DNA of 64,000 nucleotides from Prosthecobacter sp. SYSU 5D2. Its GTDB lineage: Bacteria; Verrucomicrobiota; Verrucomicrobiia; Verrucomicrobiales; Verrucomicrobiaceae. Below the pieces are notes generated by a model that was not told the origin of the DNA, did not search any database, and saw only the letters and a list, made by a program, of their open reading frames with translations. The stretch covers positions 62,001 to 126,000 of the forward strand of contig NZ_JBBYXL010000004.1 in assembly GCF_039655865.1 (NCBI RefSeq). The letters run 5' to 3'. Shown here piece by piece: positions 1-10,174 of the stretch. The first letter of the stretch is position 1, and every line of letters begins with the position of its first letter. A program made the translations under genes and the position numbers.

Positions 1-929
1 AACCTTATGAAGCGGCCAATGAGCCTGACGATGTGTATCCCGACGGCCAGACCGCCCTCAAAGCCATCGAGACACTTCAGCGTCTGAAAAGTGAAGGCAA
101 ACCTTTCTTTCTCGGCGTCGGTTTTGTGAAGCCGCACCTGCCTTTCACCTGCCCGCAAAAGTACTGGGACCTGTATCCCGAAGACAGCATCCGCATGCCG
201 GAAAACTCCGCCCCGCCAGAAGGTGTTCCCTCCCCTGCCCTGCATGATCTATACGAGCTGCGCAGCTACGGCGGCATCCCTCGTACCGGTGACATTGACG
301 AAGCCACAGCGCTGAAACTCATCCGTGCCTACCGCGCCTGTGTCAGCTTCATGGATGCCCAGTTAGGCCGTGTCATTGACGAGCTGGACCGCCTCGGTCT
401 TCGCGAGAATACCATCATCGTTTTGTGGGGTGACCATGGTTATCATCTGGGGGAACAGGGCCTCTTCACCAAGATGACCAACTTTGAACTCGGCACCCGC
501 GTGCCCTTGCTCGTCAGCGCCCCCGGCATGAAAGCCCCGGGCCAGAAAAGCCGCGCCTTGGTGGAGCTGGTGGACCTTTACCCCACCCTGGCCGAACTCG
601 CCGGACTGCCCGTTGCGGATTCCCTGGAAGGCAGCAGCCTTGCCCCCCTGCTGGACACACCGGACCGCCCTTGGAAAAAGGCCGCCTTCAGTGTGTATCT
701 GCGTCGCGGGCCGGAAGGCTACAAAGGCCGCAGCATCCGCACCGACCGCTGGCGCTACACCGAATGGAAAACCCCCAAAGGCAAGGACGCCGGCACCGAG
801 CTGTATGACCATGATAATGATCCCAAGGAGACCGTGAACCTGGCCGCAGATGCCAAGCACGCCGAGACTGTGCAGCAACTGTCCGCCCAGCTTGCAGCAG
901 GCTGGAAAGAGGCCGTCCCGGCACCTTGA
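1..929 (+). CDS. Sulfatase, iduronate-2-sulfatase-like (5' truncated)
   Basis: The reading frame is open from the window edge (frame of base 3), so the N-terminal half, including the formylglycine cysteine motif, lies outside. The visible part, about 308 residues, has the usual C-terminal sulfatase layout: GVGFVKPHLPF, an R-T-G-D-I-D stretch, then LWGDHGYHLGEQG, which carries metal- and sulfate-site Asp and His residues. It ends with a C-terminal subdomain reading ELYDHDNDPKETVNLA. This pattern matches iduronate-2-sulfatase-like enzymes of the PVC phyla, which are normally exported and remove sulfate esters from polysaccharides. The exact substrate cannot be told from this fragment. Confidence 0.9.
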   Translation, partial: PYEAANEPDDVYPDGQTALKAIETLQRLKSEGKPFFLGVGFVKPHLPFTCPQKYWDLYPEDSIRMPENSAPPEGVPSPALHDLYELRSYGGIPRTGDIDEATALKLIRAYRACVSFMDAQLGRVIDELDRLGLRENTIIVLWGDHGYHLGEQGLFTKMTNFELGTRVPLLVSAPGMKAPGQKSRALVELVDLYPTLAELAGLPVADSLEGSSLAPLLDTPDRPWKKAAFSVYLRRGPEGYKGRSIRTDRWRYTEWKTPKGKDAGTELYDHDNDPKETVNLAADAKHAETVQQLSAQLAAGWKEAVPAP

Positions 930-983
930 CCTTGGCCGCTTGACCACCTCCTGACCACCCCTTATAAAGGCGGTCCAATCATC

Positions 984-2000
984 ATGCCTGCCCCCCTGCC
1001 CTACACCAACGCCCTCGTCATCGGAGCCGGAAGCTGGGGGACGGCGCTCACCGCTGTCCTGGCCGAGCGAGGCCTTAAGGTTCAGTTTTGGGGCCGCGAC
1101 CCGGCGCTGATGGAAGAGATCCAGACCACCCGCCGGAACTCCCGTTACCTGCCCGGCCTGGTGCTGCCACCCAGCATCCATGCCACGGCCAATGCGGCCG
1201 AATTAAAGCCAGCCGACCTGGCGGTGTTTGTCGTGCCTTCCAAAGCCGTTCGCGAGACCGCCGCCAGCATGGCCGCCCTCCCCGCTTTGCAGTCCGTCCG
1301 TGTCATCATCTCCTGCGCGAAGGGCATCGAGATGGACAGCGGCAAGCGGCTGACTGAGATCCTGGCGGAATCTTTTGCTTCCACCCCGCTGGCTGTGCTC
1401 ACGGGCCCGAATCATGCCGAGGAAGTCTCCCAAAGGATGGCCACGGCGGCCGTCGTTGCCTGTGAACAGGAAGACATCGCCCGTGAGGTGCAGGGCTGTT
1501 TCACCCTGCCCTGGTTCCGCACTTATACCAGCGATGACGTCACCGGAGTGGAGTGGGCCGGTGCCATGAAAAACCCCTACGCCATTGCCGCCGGCATCGC
1601 CCTCGGTTTGAAGCTGGGGGACAATGCTATCGCCGCCCTCGTCACCCGTGCCCTTGCGGAGATGGTGCGCATGGGCATCGCCATGGGTGGCCGTGCCGAA
1701 TCCTTCATGGGCCTCGGCGGCGTGGGGGATCTCATGGCCACCTGTTACTCCGAGCACAGCCGCAACCACCGCGTGGGCCGGCTCATTGGTGAAGGCATGC
1801 CGCTTCAGGAAATCATGTCCAGCACCCGCATGGTGGCCGAGGGCGTGCCCAACACCGCCAGTCTTCACCGCGCCGCCAAAACCAAAGGCGTCCGCACCCC
1901 CCTGCTGGATGAAATCTACGCCATCCTCTATGAGGACAAGCCCGCCAAAGACGCCATGCGCGCCCTCCTCTCCCGCGATCCACGGGCAGAAAACGAGTAA
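984..2000 (+). CDS. gpsA: NAD(P)+-dependent glycerol-3-phosphate dehydrogenase
   Basis: This cytosolic enzyme interconverts dihydroxyacetone phosphate and sn-glycerol-3-phosphate and supplies the backbone for phospholipids. The 338-residue length is normal. The N-terminal Rossmann motif GAGSWGTAL sits at residues 14-22. The middle carries the SCAKGIE and LTGPNHAEEV signatures. The C-terminal domain has EWAGAMKNPYAIAAG with the catalytic Lys, and FMGLGGVGDLMATC. The family usually reads E-L-x-G-A-L-K-N there, so the Trp is a small variation. It starts 54 bases after the sulfatase stop and may be co-transcribed, though no functional link is evident. Confidence 0.95.
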   Translation: MPAPLPYTNALVIGAGSWGTALTAVLAERGLKVQFWGRDPALMEEIQTTRRNSRYLPGLVLPPSIHATANAAELKPADLAVFVVPSKAVRETAASMAALPALQSVRVIISCAKGIEMDSGKRLTEILAESFASTPLAVLTGPNHAEEVSQRMATAAVVACEQEDIAREVQGCFTLPWFRTYTSDDVTGVEWAGAMKNPYAIAAGIALGLKLGDNAIAALVTRALAEMVRMGIAMGGRAESFMGLGGVGDLMATCYSEHSRNHRVGRLIGEGMPLQEIMSSTRMVAEGVPNTASLHRAAKTKGVRTPLLDEIYAILYEDKPAKDAMRALLSRDPRAENE

Positions 2001-2121
2001 ACCGTAACCCGGCCAGCGTATCTTTAATGCGCACCCCATGACACTTTACCGGAATCCATTCCCATAAACCGGAATAAACTTCTTGCCAACTTAATGGATA
2101 CACATCCAATATACCGTTACC

Positions 2122-3150
2122 ATGAAAGCACTTGTCAAAGCCCATGCAGAACGCGGCCTCTGGCTGCAAGACGTGCCTGAACCTGAGGTGGGCATCAATG
2201 ATGTGCTCATCAAGGTGCGCAAAACCGGCATTTGCGGCACCGACCTCCACATTTATAAATGGGATGCGTGGGCGCAAAAGACCATCCCGGCACCCATGGT
2301 GGTGGGGCATGAGTTTGTGGGAGAGGTCATCCGCGTCGGATCCAATGTCTCCGACTTCCACCCCGGTGAAATCGTCAGCGCCGAAGGCCATGTCGTCTGT
2401 GGCCGCTGCCGCAACTGCCTGGCCGGCCGCCGTCATTTGTGCAAGGACACCGTCGGCATCGGCGTGAACCGCACGGGAGCCTTTGCCGAATACATCAGTG
2501 TGCCGATGACCAACGTCTGGCATCACCGCGAAGGGGTGGATGAGGAAGTGGCGTCCATCTTTGATCCCTTTGGCAATGCCGTCCACACCGCCCTGGCCTT
2601 TGAATGCCTGGGGGAGGACGTGCTGATCACCGGAGCAGGCCCCATCGGCATCATGGCCATCCCTGTGGTTAGGCACGCAGGCGCACGCCACGTCGTCATC
2701 ACCGATGTGAACGACTATCGCCTGGACCTCGCCCGCCAGATGGGCGCGACAGTTGCCGTCAATGTGCAGACGCAAAACCTGACCGATGTGCAAAAGCAGC
2801 TCGGCATGAAGGAGGGTTTTGATGTCGGCCTGGAGATGAGCGGCAATGCCTCCGCCTTCCGCAATATGATTGATAACATGTGCCATGGCGGCAAGATCGC
2901 CATGCTCGGCATCCCGTCGGAATCCATCAGCATTGACTGGAACAAGGTCATTTTCAACATGCTCACTATCAAAGGCATCTATGGCCGGGAGATGTATGAA
3001 ACCTGGTACCAGATGAGTGTCATGCTGGAATGCGGACTGAACATCAAGCCCGTCATCACCCATCGTTTTCATTACACCGACTTTGAACAGGGTTTTGCGG
3101 CAATGGAGTCTGGTCATTGCGGCAAGGTTGTGCTGGACTGGAGCCACTAA
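2122..3150 (+). CDS. tdh: L-threonine 3-dehydrogenase
   Basis: This zinc-dependent medium-chain dehydrogenase oxidises L-threonine to 2-amino-3-oxobutyrate with NAD+. The 342-residue length is typical. Visible are the catalytic zinc ligands in [10 protein letters not shown] (Cys) and GHEFVGEV (His-Glu), the structural zinc lobe [15 protein letters not shown] with four Cys, and the NAD-binding stretch [11 protein letters not shown]. The product is labile and is the substrate of Kbl, encoded two genes downstream. A 121-base gap precedes the gene. In it a weak TTGCCA/AATATA pair with 19-base spacing could be a promoter, but this is tentative. Confidence 0.95.
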   Translation: MKALVKAHAERGLWLQDVPEPEVGINDVLIKVRKTGICGTDLHIYKWDAWAQKTIPAPMVVGHEFVGEVIRVGSNVSDFHPGEIVSAEGHVVCGRCRNCLAGRRHLCKDTVGIGVNRTGAFAEYISVPMTNVWHHREGVDEEVASIFDPFGNAVHTALAFECLGEDVLITGAGPIGIMAIPVVRHAGARHVVITDVNDYRLDLARQMGATVAVNVQTQNLTDVQKQLGMKEGFDVGLEMSGNASAFRNMIDNMCHGGKIAMLGIPSESISIDWNKVIFNMLTIKGIYGREMYETWYQMSVMLECGLNIKPVITHRFHYTDFEQGFAAMESGHCGKVVLDWSH

Positions 3151-3159
3151 TTTCACCCT

Positions 3160-4263
3160 ATGAACATCGGCGTCCCCAAAGAAATCAAGGAGCAGGAAAA
3201 CCGTGTGGCGCTGACTCCCTCAGCCGCCTACCAGCTCATCAAGCGCGGTCATCAGGTCTTCGTCGAAACCAATGCCGGCAACGGCGCTGGTTTCCCCGAC
3301 AAGGACTATGAAGCCGTCGGTGCCACCCTGCTCACCGACCACGCCAGCATCTTTGAAAAGGCCGAACTCATTGTGAAAGTGAAGGAGCCTCTGCCTTCCG
3401 AATACGGCCTGCTTCGTCCCGGCCATCTACTCTTCACCTACCTGCATCTCGCGGCCAACCGCCCGCTGACGGAGGCCCTACTCCAATCCGGCGCGACCGC
3501 TTTGGCCTACGAGACCATTGAGGTGAATCATCGCCTGCCCCTGTTGGAACCAATGAGCGAGATCGCCGGGCGCATGTCGGTGCTGGTGGGCGGTTACTTT
3601 TTGGCCAAACACGCCGGTGGCAGCGGCACCCTGCTCGGCGGTGTGCCCGGCGTACTGCCAGGGAAGGTCGTTGTCATTGGTGGTGGTGTCGCCGGCATCA
3701 ATGCCGCCCGCATGGCCACCGGCCTCGGCGCAGACGTGACGATCTTGGAAGTGGATCTGGAAAGGATGCGTTTCCTGGACATCACCCTGCATACCGCTCA
3801 TACGCTTTACTCCAACGAAACCCACCTCATGGAGCTGCTGCCGCAGGTGGATCTGCTCATCGGGGCCGTGCTCGTTCCAGGGGCTCGCGCGCCGAAGCTG
3901 ATCAACCGCGCCATGCTGCGCCAGATGCGCCCCGGCAGTGTGCTCGTGGACATTGCCGTGGACCAGGGCGGCTGCGCCGAAACCACCCGCCCCACCACCC
4001 ATCACGATCCCGTGTATGTGGAGGAAGGCGTGACCCATTATTGTGTGGCCAACATGCCCGGTGCCTATGCCCGCACCGCCACCCAGGCCCTCATCAACGT
4101 CACCCACCGCTACATCGAGCTCCTCGCCGACCACGGTCTCCAGGAAGCCTGCCACCGCCAGCCCGCCCTTCTCGGTGGCATCAACGTCATGCACGGCACC
4201 CTCCACAACGAAGCCGTCGCACAGGCCCACAGCATGGCGTTTACACCTCCAGTTTTTCCATGA
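3160..4263 (+). CDS. ald: Alanine dehydrogenase
   Basis: It reversibly deaminates L-alanine to pyruvate and ammonia with NAD+. The 367-residue length is close to the usual 370. The start [20 protein letters not shown] is diagnostic. KVKEP holds the substrate-binding Lys and YLHLAA the catalytic His. The Rossmann stretch [19 protein letters not shown] follows around residues 168-186. The gene lies 9 bases after tdh and its stop overlaps the kbl start (ATGA), so the three genes almost certainly form one transcript. An alanine dehydrogenase between tdh and kbl is not the common arrangement. It may recycle nitrogen or NADH in the same catabolic unit. Confidence 0.94.
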   Translation: MNIGVPKEIKEQENRVALTPSAAYQLIKRGHQVFVETNAGNGAGFPDKDYEAVGATLLTDHASIFEKAELIVKVKEPLPSEYGLLRPGHLLFTYLHLAANRPLTEALLQSGATALAYETIEVNHRLPLLEPMSEIAGRMSVLVGGYFLAKHAGGSGTLLGGVPGVLPGKVVVIGGGVAGINAARMATGLGADVTILEVDLERMRFLDITLHTAHTLYSNETHLMELLPQVDLLIGAVLVPGARAPKLINRAMLRQMRPGSVLVDIAVDQGGCAETTRPTTHHDPVYVEEGVTHYCVANMPGAYARTATQALINVTHRYIELLADHGLQEACHRQPALLGGINVMHGTLHNEAVAQAHSMAFTPPVFP

Positions 4264-5456
4264 AATCCTACTCGCGCTTCCAATCCCATCTCACCGACCA
4301 GCTAGTCGCCGTTCGTGAAGCCGGGACCTATAAAAAAGAGCGCACGCTGACGACGCCCCAGGGCACCAGTGTGCAGGCGGATGGCGGGCGGGAGGTGATC
4401 AATCTTTGCGCCAATAACTACCTCGGTCTGGCCCAGCATCCACAGGTCCGGCAAGCGGCCCATGACGCCCTGGACAAATGGGGCTACGGCCTGGCCAGCG
4501 TGCGTTTTATCTGCGGCACCCAGGAAGTGCATAAAGAACTCGAAGCCAGCCTCAGCGACTTTCTCGGCACGGAGGACACTCTCCTCTACGGCTCCTGCTT
4601 CGATGCCAACGGAGGATTGTTTGAAACCTTGTTAGGCGCTGAGGATGCCGTTATCAGCGATGAACTGAACCACGCCTCCATCATAGACGGCGTACGCCTG
4701 TGCAAAGCCGCGCGTTATCGTTACAAAAACAATGACATGGCCGATCTGGAAGCCCGCCTGCAGGAAGCCACGGACAAAGGCGCACGCTTCAAGCTCATCG
4801 CCACGGATGGTGTCTTCTCCATGGACGGCTACATAGCCAATCTGAAAGCCATTTGCGACCTGGCAGACAAGTACGATGCCCTGGTCATGGTGGATGATTC
4901 CCATGCGGTCGGCTTCATGGGGGCCCATGGCCGAGGCACGCATGAGCATTGCGGCGTCATGGGCCGCGTGGACATCCTCACCGGCACGCTGGGCAAGGCC
5001 CTCGGAGGAGCCAGCGGCGGTTACACCAGCGGACGAAAAGAGATCATTGAATGGCTGCGCCAGCGATCACGCCCCTATCTTTTTTCCAACACACTTGCCC
5101 CCGTTATCGCAGGCGCTTCCATTGCCGCACTGGACCTGTTAAAAAGCTCCACCTCCCTGCGTGACCAGCTCGAAACCAACACCCGCTTTTTCCGCGCAGC
5201 CATGACCGAGGCCGGATTCAATCTGCTGCCCGGTGAGCACCCCATCGTGCCCATCATGCTGGGCGATGCTTCACTGGCCGCCAAGTTCGCCGAGGCCATG
5301 CTGCAACATGGCGTCTATGTCATCGGTTTCAGCTATCCCGTCGTGCCCCAGGGCAAGGCCCGCATCCGCACCCAAATCAGCGCGGCTCATACTATGCTTG
5401 AGCTGGATGCAGCCGTGAAAGCCTTCATCGAAGTGAAGCGTGAACTAGGCGTTTAA
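4260..5456 (+). CDS. kbl: Glycine C-acetyltransferase (2-amino-3-ketobutyrate CoA ligase)
   Basis: This PLP-dependent enzyme cleaves 2-amino-3-oxobutyrate with CoA to glycine and acetyl-CoA, completing threonine breakdown after Tdh. From the ATG that overlaps the ald stop the protein is 398 residues, the same as the E. coli enzyme. An earlier in-frame opening is out of family and overlaps ald, so it was not used. Motifs are [12 protein letters not shown] near the N terminus, [13 protein letters not shown] (PLP-ring Asp and His) and [10 protein letters not shown] with the Schiff-base Lys. Confidence 0.95.
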   Translation: MKSYSRFQSHLTDQLVAVREAGTYKKERTLTTPQGTSVQADGGREVINLCANNYLGLAQHPQVRQAAHDALDKWGYGLASVRFICGTQEVHKELEASLSDFLGTEDTLLYGSCFDANGGLFETLLGAEDAVISDELNHASIIDGVRLCKAARYRYKNNDMADLEARLQEATDKGARFKLIATDGVFSMDGYIANLKAICDLADKYDALVMVDDSHAVGFMGAHGRGTHEHCGVMGRVDILTGTLGKALGGASGGYTSGRKEIIEWLRQRSRPYLFSNTLAPVIAGASIAALDLLKSSTSLRDQLETNTRFFRAAMTEAGFNLLPGEHPIVPIMLGDASLAAKFAEAMLQHGVYVIGFSYPVVPQGKARIRTQISAAHTMLELDAAVKAFIEVKRELGV

Positions 5457-5566
5457 GGTTCCTACCAGCTTTTCCAGACCAGCACCTGAAATAAGCAGTA
5501 TTCTTATCTCTTCGCATAATCCAGCAAACAAGTTGCAAACAGGTGACAAGTTCGTTTCCTGGCTGG

Positions 5567-8500
5567 ATGACGGCTTCCCCCCAACCGCTTCATCGTCTTG
5601 TCGTATCTTTATGTCTGGCCATCCTGCTCACCATCCAGGGCCAGGCCGCGCCTTTCTTTTGGGATGCAGAGCCCGGCACCTTGCTCAATCAGAACGGCAA
5701 CGGCACCTGGATTTCCGGTGGCAATGCCGCTGATTCCAACTGGACCGGCAGTGCCGGCGGCAGCAACACCCCCTGGACCAATGGCAGCCACACGGCCAAC
5801 CTGGGAGCCACCACGGGCTACGATAACGACGGGGTGGGCGGCAGCATCACCCTGGGTGAAAACATCACCACCAACCGCATTGACAAAAGCAGCCGCGCCG
5901 GTGCCTACATCATTGATCCCGGCACCGGTTTTAGCCTCACCCTGACCGGATCCAATCCGGGCTTCGGGAATAACAACAGCAGTGCCGCCGCCGCCCTGAC
6001 CATCAACGCATCTGTGGATGCCGGCACCTCTGAACTGCTCAAGTTTAACAACGGCACCGTGATTCTCGCCGCCGACAACACCTGGTCTGGCGGCACCCGT
6101 ATCACGACCAATGCCACGTCAGGAACCAACAGCGTTTTGCAAATCGGCAATGGAGGCACCACTGGCACCCTCGGCAGCGGCAACGTCACCTTTGCCACCA
6201 GCCACGCCTCCCCCGTCAGCGCCCAAACCGTCCTCGCCCTTAATCGTAGCGATACGGTCACCCTCACCCAAAATCTTGTCAGCGGCACCACCGATCCCAA
6301 CAAAGGCATCCTGCGCCAGGCAGGCACCGGCACGCTCATCGTCGCCAGTGAAAACACCGCCTTCACCGGTGCCGCGCAGGTCACCGCAGGCACGCTGCAA
6401 ATCGGCGACGGAGCCACCAGCGGAGCCCTGGCCACGGCCACCGGCATCAGCATCTCCAGCGGAGCTACCCTGCGCTTTGACCGCACGGATGCCACCAGCT
6501 TCAGCACCCCCGTCACCGGTGCAGGCCGCCTGCAGAAGGCCGGCACCGGCACCCTGACCCTTTCCGGCGCAGCGCACACCTACAGCGGAGGCACCGTCAT
6601 CGAAGCAGGCGTCCTTCAGATCGCCAATGACAACGCCCTGCCCACATCTACCACCGTAACCTTCTCGGGTCCTGGCACCCTGGATCTCAATGGCTTCGAA
6701 CAGACCGTGGGCAACCTTTCCGTGGCAGACAATGTCACCGGCACAGTCATCGGCACAGGCAGCACCCTCACCGCAGGCGCGGCCAACATGGTCATCGGCG
6801 GCGTGGCAGGCGGCAGCAGCGCCAGCCTGGACATGTCCGGGCTGGACACCTTTGTCTTCAATGGTCCCACACGCAGTCTGTCCGTCGGCGGCACTTATGT
6901 CTCCAGTGCGGGTGCGGCGCTTTTCACCAGCGGCACGCTTCGCCTGGCACAAAGCAACCTCATCACAGCTGCCTCCGTCAACATTGGCAACGTCAACTCC
7001 GGCGGTGGCAACCATGAAAATACCGGCACCCTCCTGCTGGGTCAGACAAACAGCATCACCGCTGCTACCCTCAACATTGGCGCGGAGTTTAAAAACCAGG
7101 GCTTCGTTTACTTTGCCGATGGCATCACCGGCGGCACCGTCACCCTGCGCGGCACCAATCCCGACGAGCGGATGAACATCCTCATCAGCAGGCACGACTC
7201 CAATGGCGTCACCGTGGATGAAAGTTACTTCGACAGCCGCGGCGGCACCCTGGATGCCCTGGTAGGCACCCTCACCCTCGGTGTCACCAGCAACCGCTCC
7301 CGCTCCGCCCTGGGTCGTTTCAGCATCGGCCTCGGCACCCTGGATGCCACCACCATCATTCTCGGCCAGCGACTCAGCAGCGCAGGCAGCACAGGTGGAG
7401 CTGGTGCCAGCCCTACGGGTACGCTTGAACTGGACGGCGGACTCATCCTCGCCCGCACCATCCTTTTTGCCGACAAACGTGACGCAGGTGTCCCCGGCAC
7501 CGTCACCGGCATCTTCAATTTTCTCAGCGGCACCCTGCGTGCAGAGACCCTGCAAGGCGGCGCGGGGACCGAAGGCGTGAGCCGTCTGCTCAACTGGACC
7601 TCCGGCACCATCCAGCCCTATGATGCCTCCGGTGACCTCACCATCAATGACATCACCTTTCAGCTCATGGGCACCGGTGACCGCCTGTTCCAGATCGGCG
7701 AAGACCGCACCATCACCCTGAATGCGGCCATCAACAACGGCCCCACCGCCCCTGCCGTGGCCTTTACCAAACAAGGCGCAGGCACCCTCCTCGTGGGCAG
7801 TTCTGGCAGCACCCATACCGGCAGCATTGACCTCCAGGAAGGCATTCTCCGCACCACCACTAATGAAGTGCTCTCCAACGGAGCCGTGGTCAGCTTCACC
7901 GGCAGCGCCACCCTGGATCTTCAGAGCTTCAGCGAGACCGTCTCCTCCCTCACCGTCGCCGCCGGTCAGACCGCCACCGTTCTGAGCGCCAATGGCAGCC
8001 TCACCCTCAGCAGCGGTCCCAACTGGGTCATTGGCGCCTCCGTTGCCAATACGTCCACGATCCTGGACATGTCCGGTCTCGGCAGCTTCATCTTCGACAG
8101 CAGCACGGCCGACATCCACCTCGGTTCACAGGGCAATTTGGTTAACAATAGCGTCACCGTTTTCCTGGCCGCAGGCAGCAACCAGGTCACCGCCAAGTCC
8201 TTCGGCATCGCCACCCTGACCGCTGGTGCCACGGGCGGGCAAAACATCGGTACTGTTTACCTGGGCCAGACCAACGAGATCAATGCCAGCAACCTCATCA
8301 TCGGCGGTTTGAAAAGCCTCACCCGGCTGGAGTTTGCTGACGGAATCACCGGTGGCAGCCTGAAAATCCGTGCCACGGATGGCACCGCGCGTGCCACCTG
8401 GCTCATTGGCCGCGGACAGAGCAGCCCTGTGGGCACCGATGCTACCGTGGACCTCAGTTCGGGGAGTATTGATGCCCTCATTGGCACCCTTACCATCGGC

Positions 8501-9676
8501 CAGAATGATAACAACGGCACCCAAGGTTCCAACACCACCGGCAGCCTGACCGTCAGCGCAGGCACCCTGGATGCCACCAGCATCATCCTCGGCACCCTGA
8601 CCTCCACCTCCACATCCGCCACTTACCGGGCGGATGGCACCCTGACCCTAAATGGACCCGGCAGCATCAAAGCCGGCACCCTCACGCTCTCTCAACGCAC
8701 CAGCACCGGCGCAGGCTTTGCCAATGGCACTTTCAACCTCCTCGGCGGCACCCTCCAGGCGGCCACCATCCAGCGCGGCACCGCCCCCAAAGGCGATGCC
8801 ATCTTTAACTGGGAAGCCGGCACCCTGGAAAACTACGACAGTACAACCGGCCTCACCATCACCGGACTGGACCTCCGCCTCAGCGGCAGCGGCGCCCGCA
8901 CCTTCAGCGTCACCCCCGGTCGCACCACCACCGTCAATTCCGCCATTGTGGATGGCAGCAGCCCCGGCCCCCTGGCCTTCACCAAAACCGGCACCGGCAC
9001 ACTGCTGCTGAACTCCGCCAGCACCTACACCGGCCAGACCACCATTCAGGAAGGCATCCTCCTCGCCGCCAACAGCAGCGGCTCCGCCACGGGCGCAGGC
9101 AGCATCCTCATCCAGGCCAATGGCACCCTGGCAGGCAGCGGTCGCCTGGCCCCGCAAGGCACCGCCTCCCTGCTCAATGAAGGCACACTGAAAGCAGGCA
9201 CCCCCGGCAGCCTCACGGCCAGCAGCCTAACGCTGGCTCTGGATGCCACCACGGGCGGCCTCACCTCCACCGGCAGCCTTTCCTTCAGCCTTTTCACCAA
9301 TGCGGGTGATAACAGCGCCATCTCCACCGCCGCCGACCGCCTCCTCATCACCGGAGCCGAGGCCACAGACATCTCCCTCAGCAGTATCTTGCACCTCAGT
9401 TTGGGCCAGGGCAGCACGCTGGTTTCCGAAGACTTCAGCGAAGGCGACCGCTGGCTGCTTGTGGACTGGAGCAGCATTGTCACCGGTCTGCCCGGTGTGA
9501 ACTTCACGGCCATCCAGACTGAAGGCATCACTCTGCCCACCGATTTGAAATGGACCTATGAGTTCAATCAAACCGGCCTCTATGCCGTCGTCACCATCAT
9601 TCCGGAGCCTGGCCGCATGGCCCTGCTCGGCCTGGGCCTTGGCCTGGTCTTCCTGCGGCGCAAACGCCAGCATTGA
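5567..9676 (+). CDS. Giant autotransporter-repeat protein with PEP-CTERM anchor
   Basis: The protein is about 1369 residues and rich in Gly, Thr, Ser and Ala. A signal peptide follows the ATG at 5567 (hydrophobic LVVSLCLAILLTI, cleavage near GQA). A GTG at 5543 with an extra 8 residues is an alternative. The body is a beta-helix-like array of passenger-associated repeats such as SGGTVIEAGVLQIANDNAL and GTGTLLLNSASTYTGQTTI. It ends in IPEPGRMALLGLGLGL followed by a basic tail, a PEP-CTERM sorting signal. No outer-membrane barrel domain is present, so it is probably anchored or released through exosortase rather than self-exported. A roughly 400-residue module occurs twice in tandem. The function is probably surface or extracellular matrix; no catalytic domain is visible. 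Confidence 0.88.
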   Translation: MTASPQPLHRLVVSLCLAILLTIQGQAAPFFWDAEPGTLLNQNGNGTWISGGNAADSNWTGSAGGSNTPWTNGSHTANLGATTGYDNDGVGGSITLGENITTNRIDKSSRAGAYIIDPGTGFSLTLTGSNPGFGNNNSSAAAALTINASVDAGTSELLKFNNGTVILAADNTWSGGTRITTNATSGTNSVLQIGNGGTTGTLGSGNVTFATSHASPVSAQTVLALNRSDTVTLTQNLVSGTTDPNKGILRQAGTGTLIVASENTAFTGAAQVTAGTLQIGDGATSGALATATGISISSGATLRFDRTDATSFSTPVTGAGRLQKAGTGTLTLSGAAHTYSGGTVIEAGVLQIANDNALPTSTTVTFSGPGTLDLNGFEQTVGNLSVADNVTGTVIGTGSTLTAGAANMVIGGVAGGSSASLDMSGLDTFVFNGPTRSLSVGGTYVSSAGAALFTSGTLRLAQSNLITAASVNIGNVNSGGGNHENTGTLLLGQTNSITAATLNIGAEFKNQGFVYFADGITGGTVTLRGTNPDERMNILISRHDSNGVTVDESYFDSRGGTLDALVGTLTLGVTSNRSRSALGRFSIGLGTLDATTIILGQRLSSAGSTGGAGASPTGTLELDGGLILARTILFADKRDAGVPGTVTGIFNFLSGTLRAETLQGGAGTEGVSRLLNWTSGTIQPYDASGDLTINDITFQLMGTGDRLFQIGEDRTITLNAAINNGPTAPAVAFTKQGAGTLLVGSSGSTHTGSIDLQEGILRTTTNEVLSNGAVVSFTGSATLDLQSFSETVSSLTVAAGQTATVLSANGSLTLSSGPNWVIGASVANTSTILDMSGLGSFIFDSSTADIHLGSQGNLVNNSVTVFLAAGSNQVTAKSFGIATLTAGATGGQNIGTVYLGQTNEINASNLIIGGLKSLTRLEFADGITGGSLKIRATDGTARATWLIGRGQSSPVGTDATVDLSSGSIDALIGTLTIGQNDNNGTQGSNTTGSLTVSAGTLDATSIILGTLTSTSTSATYRADGTLTLNGPGSIKAGTLTLSQRTSTGAGFANGTFNLLGGTLQAATIQRGTAPKGDAIFNWEAGTLENYDSTTGLTITGLDLRLSGSGARTFSVTPGRTTTVNSAIVDGSSPGPLAFTKTGTGTLLLNSASTYTGQTTIQEGILLAANSSGSATGAGSILIQANGTLAGSGRLAPQGTASLLNEGTLKAGTPGSLTASSLTLALDATTGGLTSTGSLSFSLFTNAGDNSAISTAADRLLITGAEATDISLSSILHLSLGQGSTLVSEDFSEGDRWLLVDWSSIVTGLPGVNFTAIQTEGITLPTDLKWTYEFNQTGLYAVVTIIPEPGRMALLGLGLGLVFLRRKRQH

Positions 9677-9703
9677 GACCAGGCCAGGGGGTCTTTTCCT
9701 GGA

Positions 9704-10009
9704 TCAGGCCATGACCTTCACCGCGCCGACGCATTCTTTGCATCCGCCGGCGTCAACGATCAATGAGGTCGGCCGCAGTTCCTGACAGCGGTCGCACATT
9801 CTGAAAAAGCGGCGGTCCTTCAGCACCGCCAGCCGCGCCATTTCCACATTCTCAGGCAGCGCCCGTACGGGAAGCATTCTGCCGACACCTTTCCAGGTGA
9901 CTTCTGGATTTTCTGACGACGGTTTTTTGACCACCATGGCCTGGACCCACTGGCCAAGGCTGGTTTTGATAACACGGGTGTATTTATGTGCGATTTCGAC
10001 TTCTGTCAT
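9704..10009 (-). CDS. Small conserved protein with paired cysteine motif
   Basis: This is a 101-residue cytosolic protein without signal peptide. Its C-terminal third has MCDRCQEL and then GGCKECVG, two Cys-x-x-Cys pairs that could bind one zinc. The N-terminal part (YTRVIKTSLGQWVQAMVV) is mixed helix and strand. I do not recognise the family. A run of nine C on the coding strand lies six bases upstream of the ATG, where a ribosome site would be expected. The gene converges with the preceding giant repeat gene. Coding status is inferred from the conserved-looking cysteine pairs. Confidence 0.6.
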   Translation of the reverse strand: MTEVEIAHKYTRVIKTSLGQWVQAMVVKKPSSENPEVTWKGVGRMLPVRALPENVEMARLAVLKDRRFFRMCDRCQELRPTSLIVDAGGCKECVGAVKVMA

Positions 10010-10115
10010 AATGGGGGGGGGAGGTTACAACAAGCACCAGGATTCGTGCCAAGCTAGGCAAATCACCAGCGACAAGTCACAAACGTGTCTAAATTCAGCT
10101 CAAGGGGGCCTTATT

Positions 10116-10150
10116 GGACACAATATGAAATCAAGAATTTCAATGTGTCC
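10116..10150. repeat. Interrupted palindrome between the Cys protein and amt
   Basis: GGACACA pairs with TGTGTCC and, inside it, GAAAT pairs with ATTTC around a five-base loop. It lies 25 bases beyond the amt stop codon. It could be the 3' hairpin of the amt transcript, but no clear T-run follows on the minus strand. Confidence 0.5.
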
Positions 10151-10174
10151 TTTTGCTCACCCGCTCCGTTTGCC

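Noticed and set aside
363-1181. 272-codon minus-strand frame across the sulfatase end and gpsA
   Set aside because: It is antisense to two clearly conserved genes and its translation has no family character; GC-rich DNA produces such shadows.
4041-4259. Extended kbl N terminus
   Set aside because: It overlaps ald in another frame and is outside family homology; the ATG in the ald stop gives the family length.
6119-8119. 666-codon minus-strand frame inside the giant repeat gene
   Set aside because: Gly/Ala/Asp-rich low-complexity translation antisense to a strongly repeated coding sequence.
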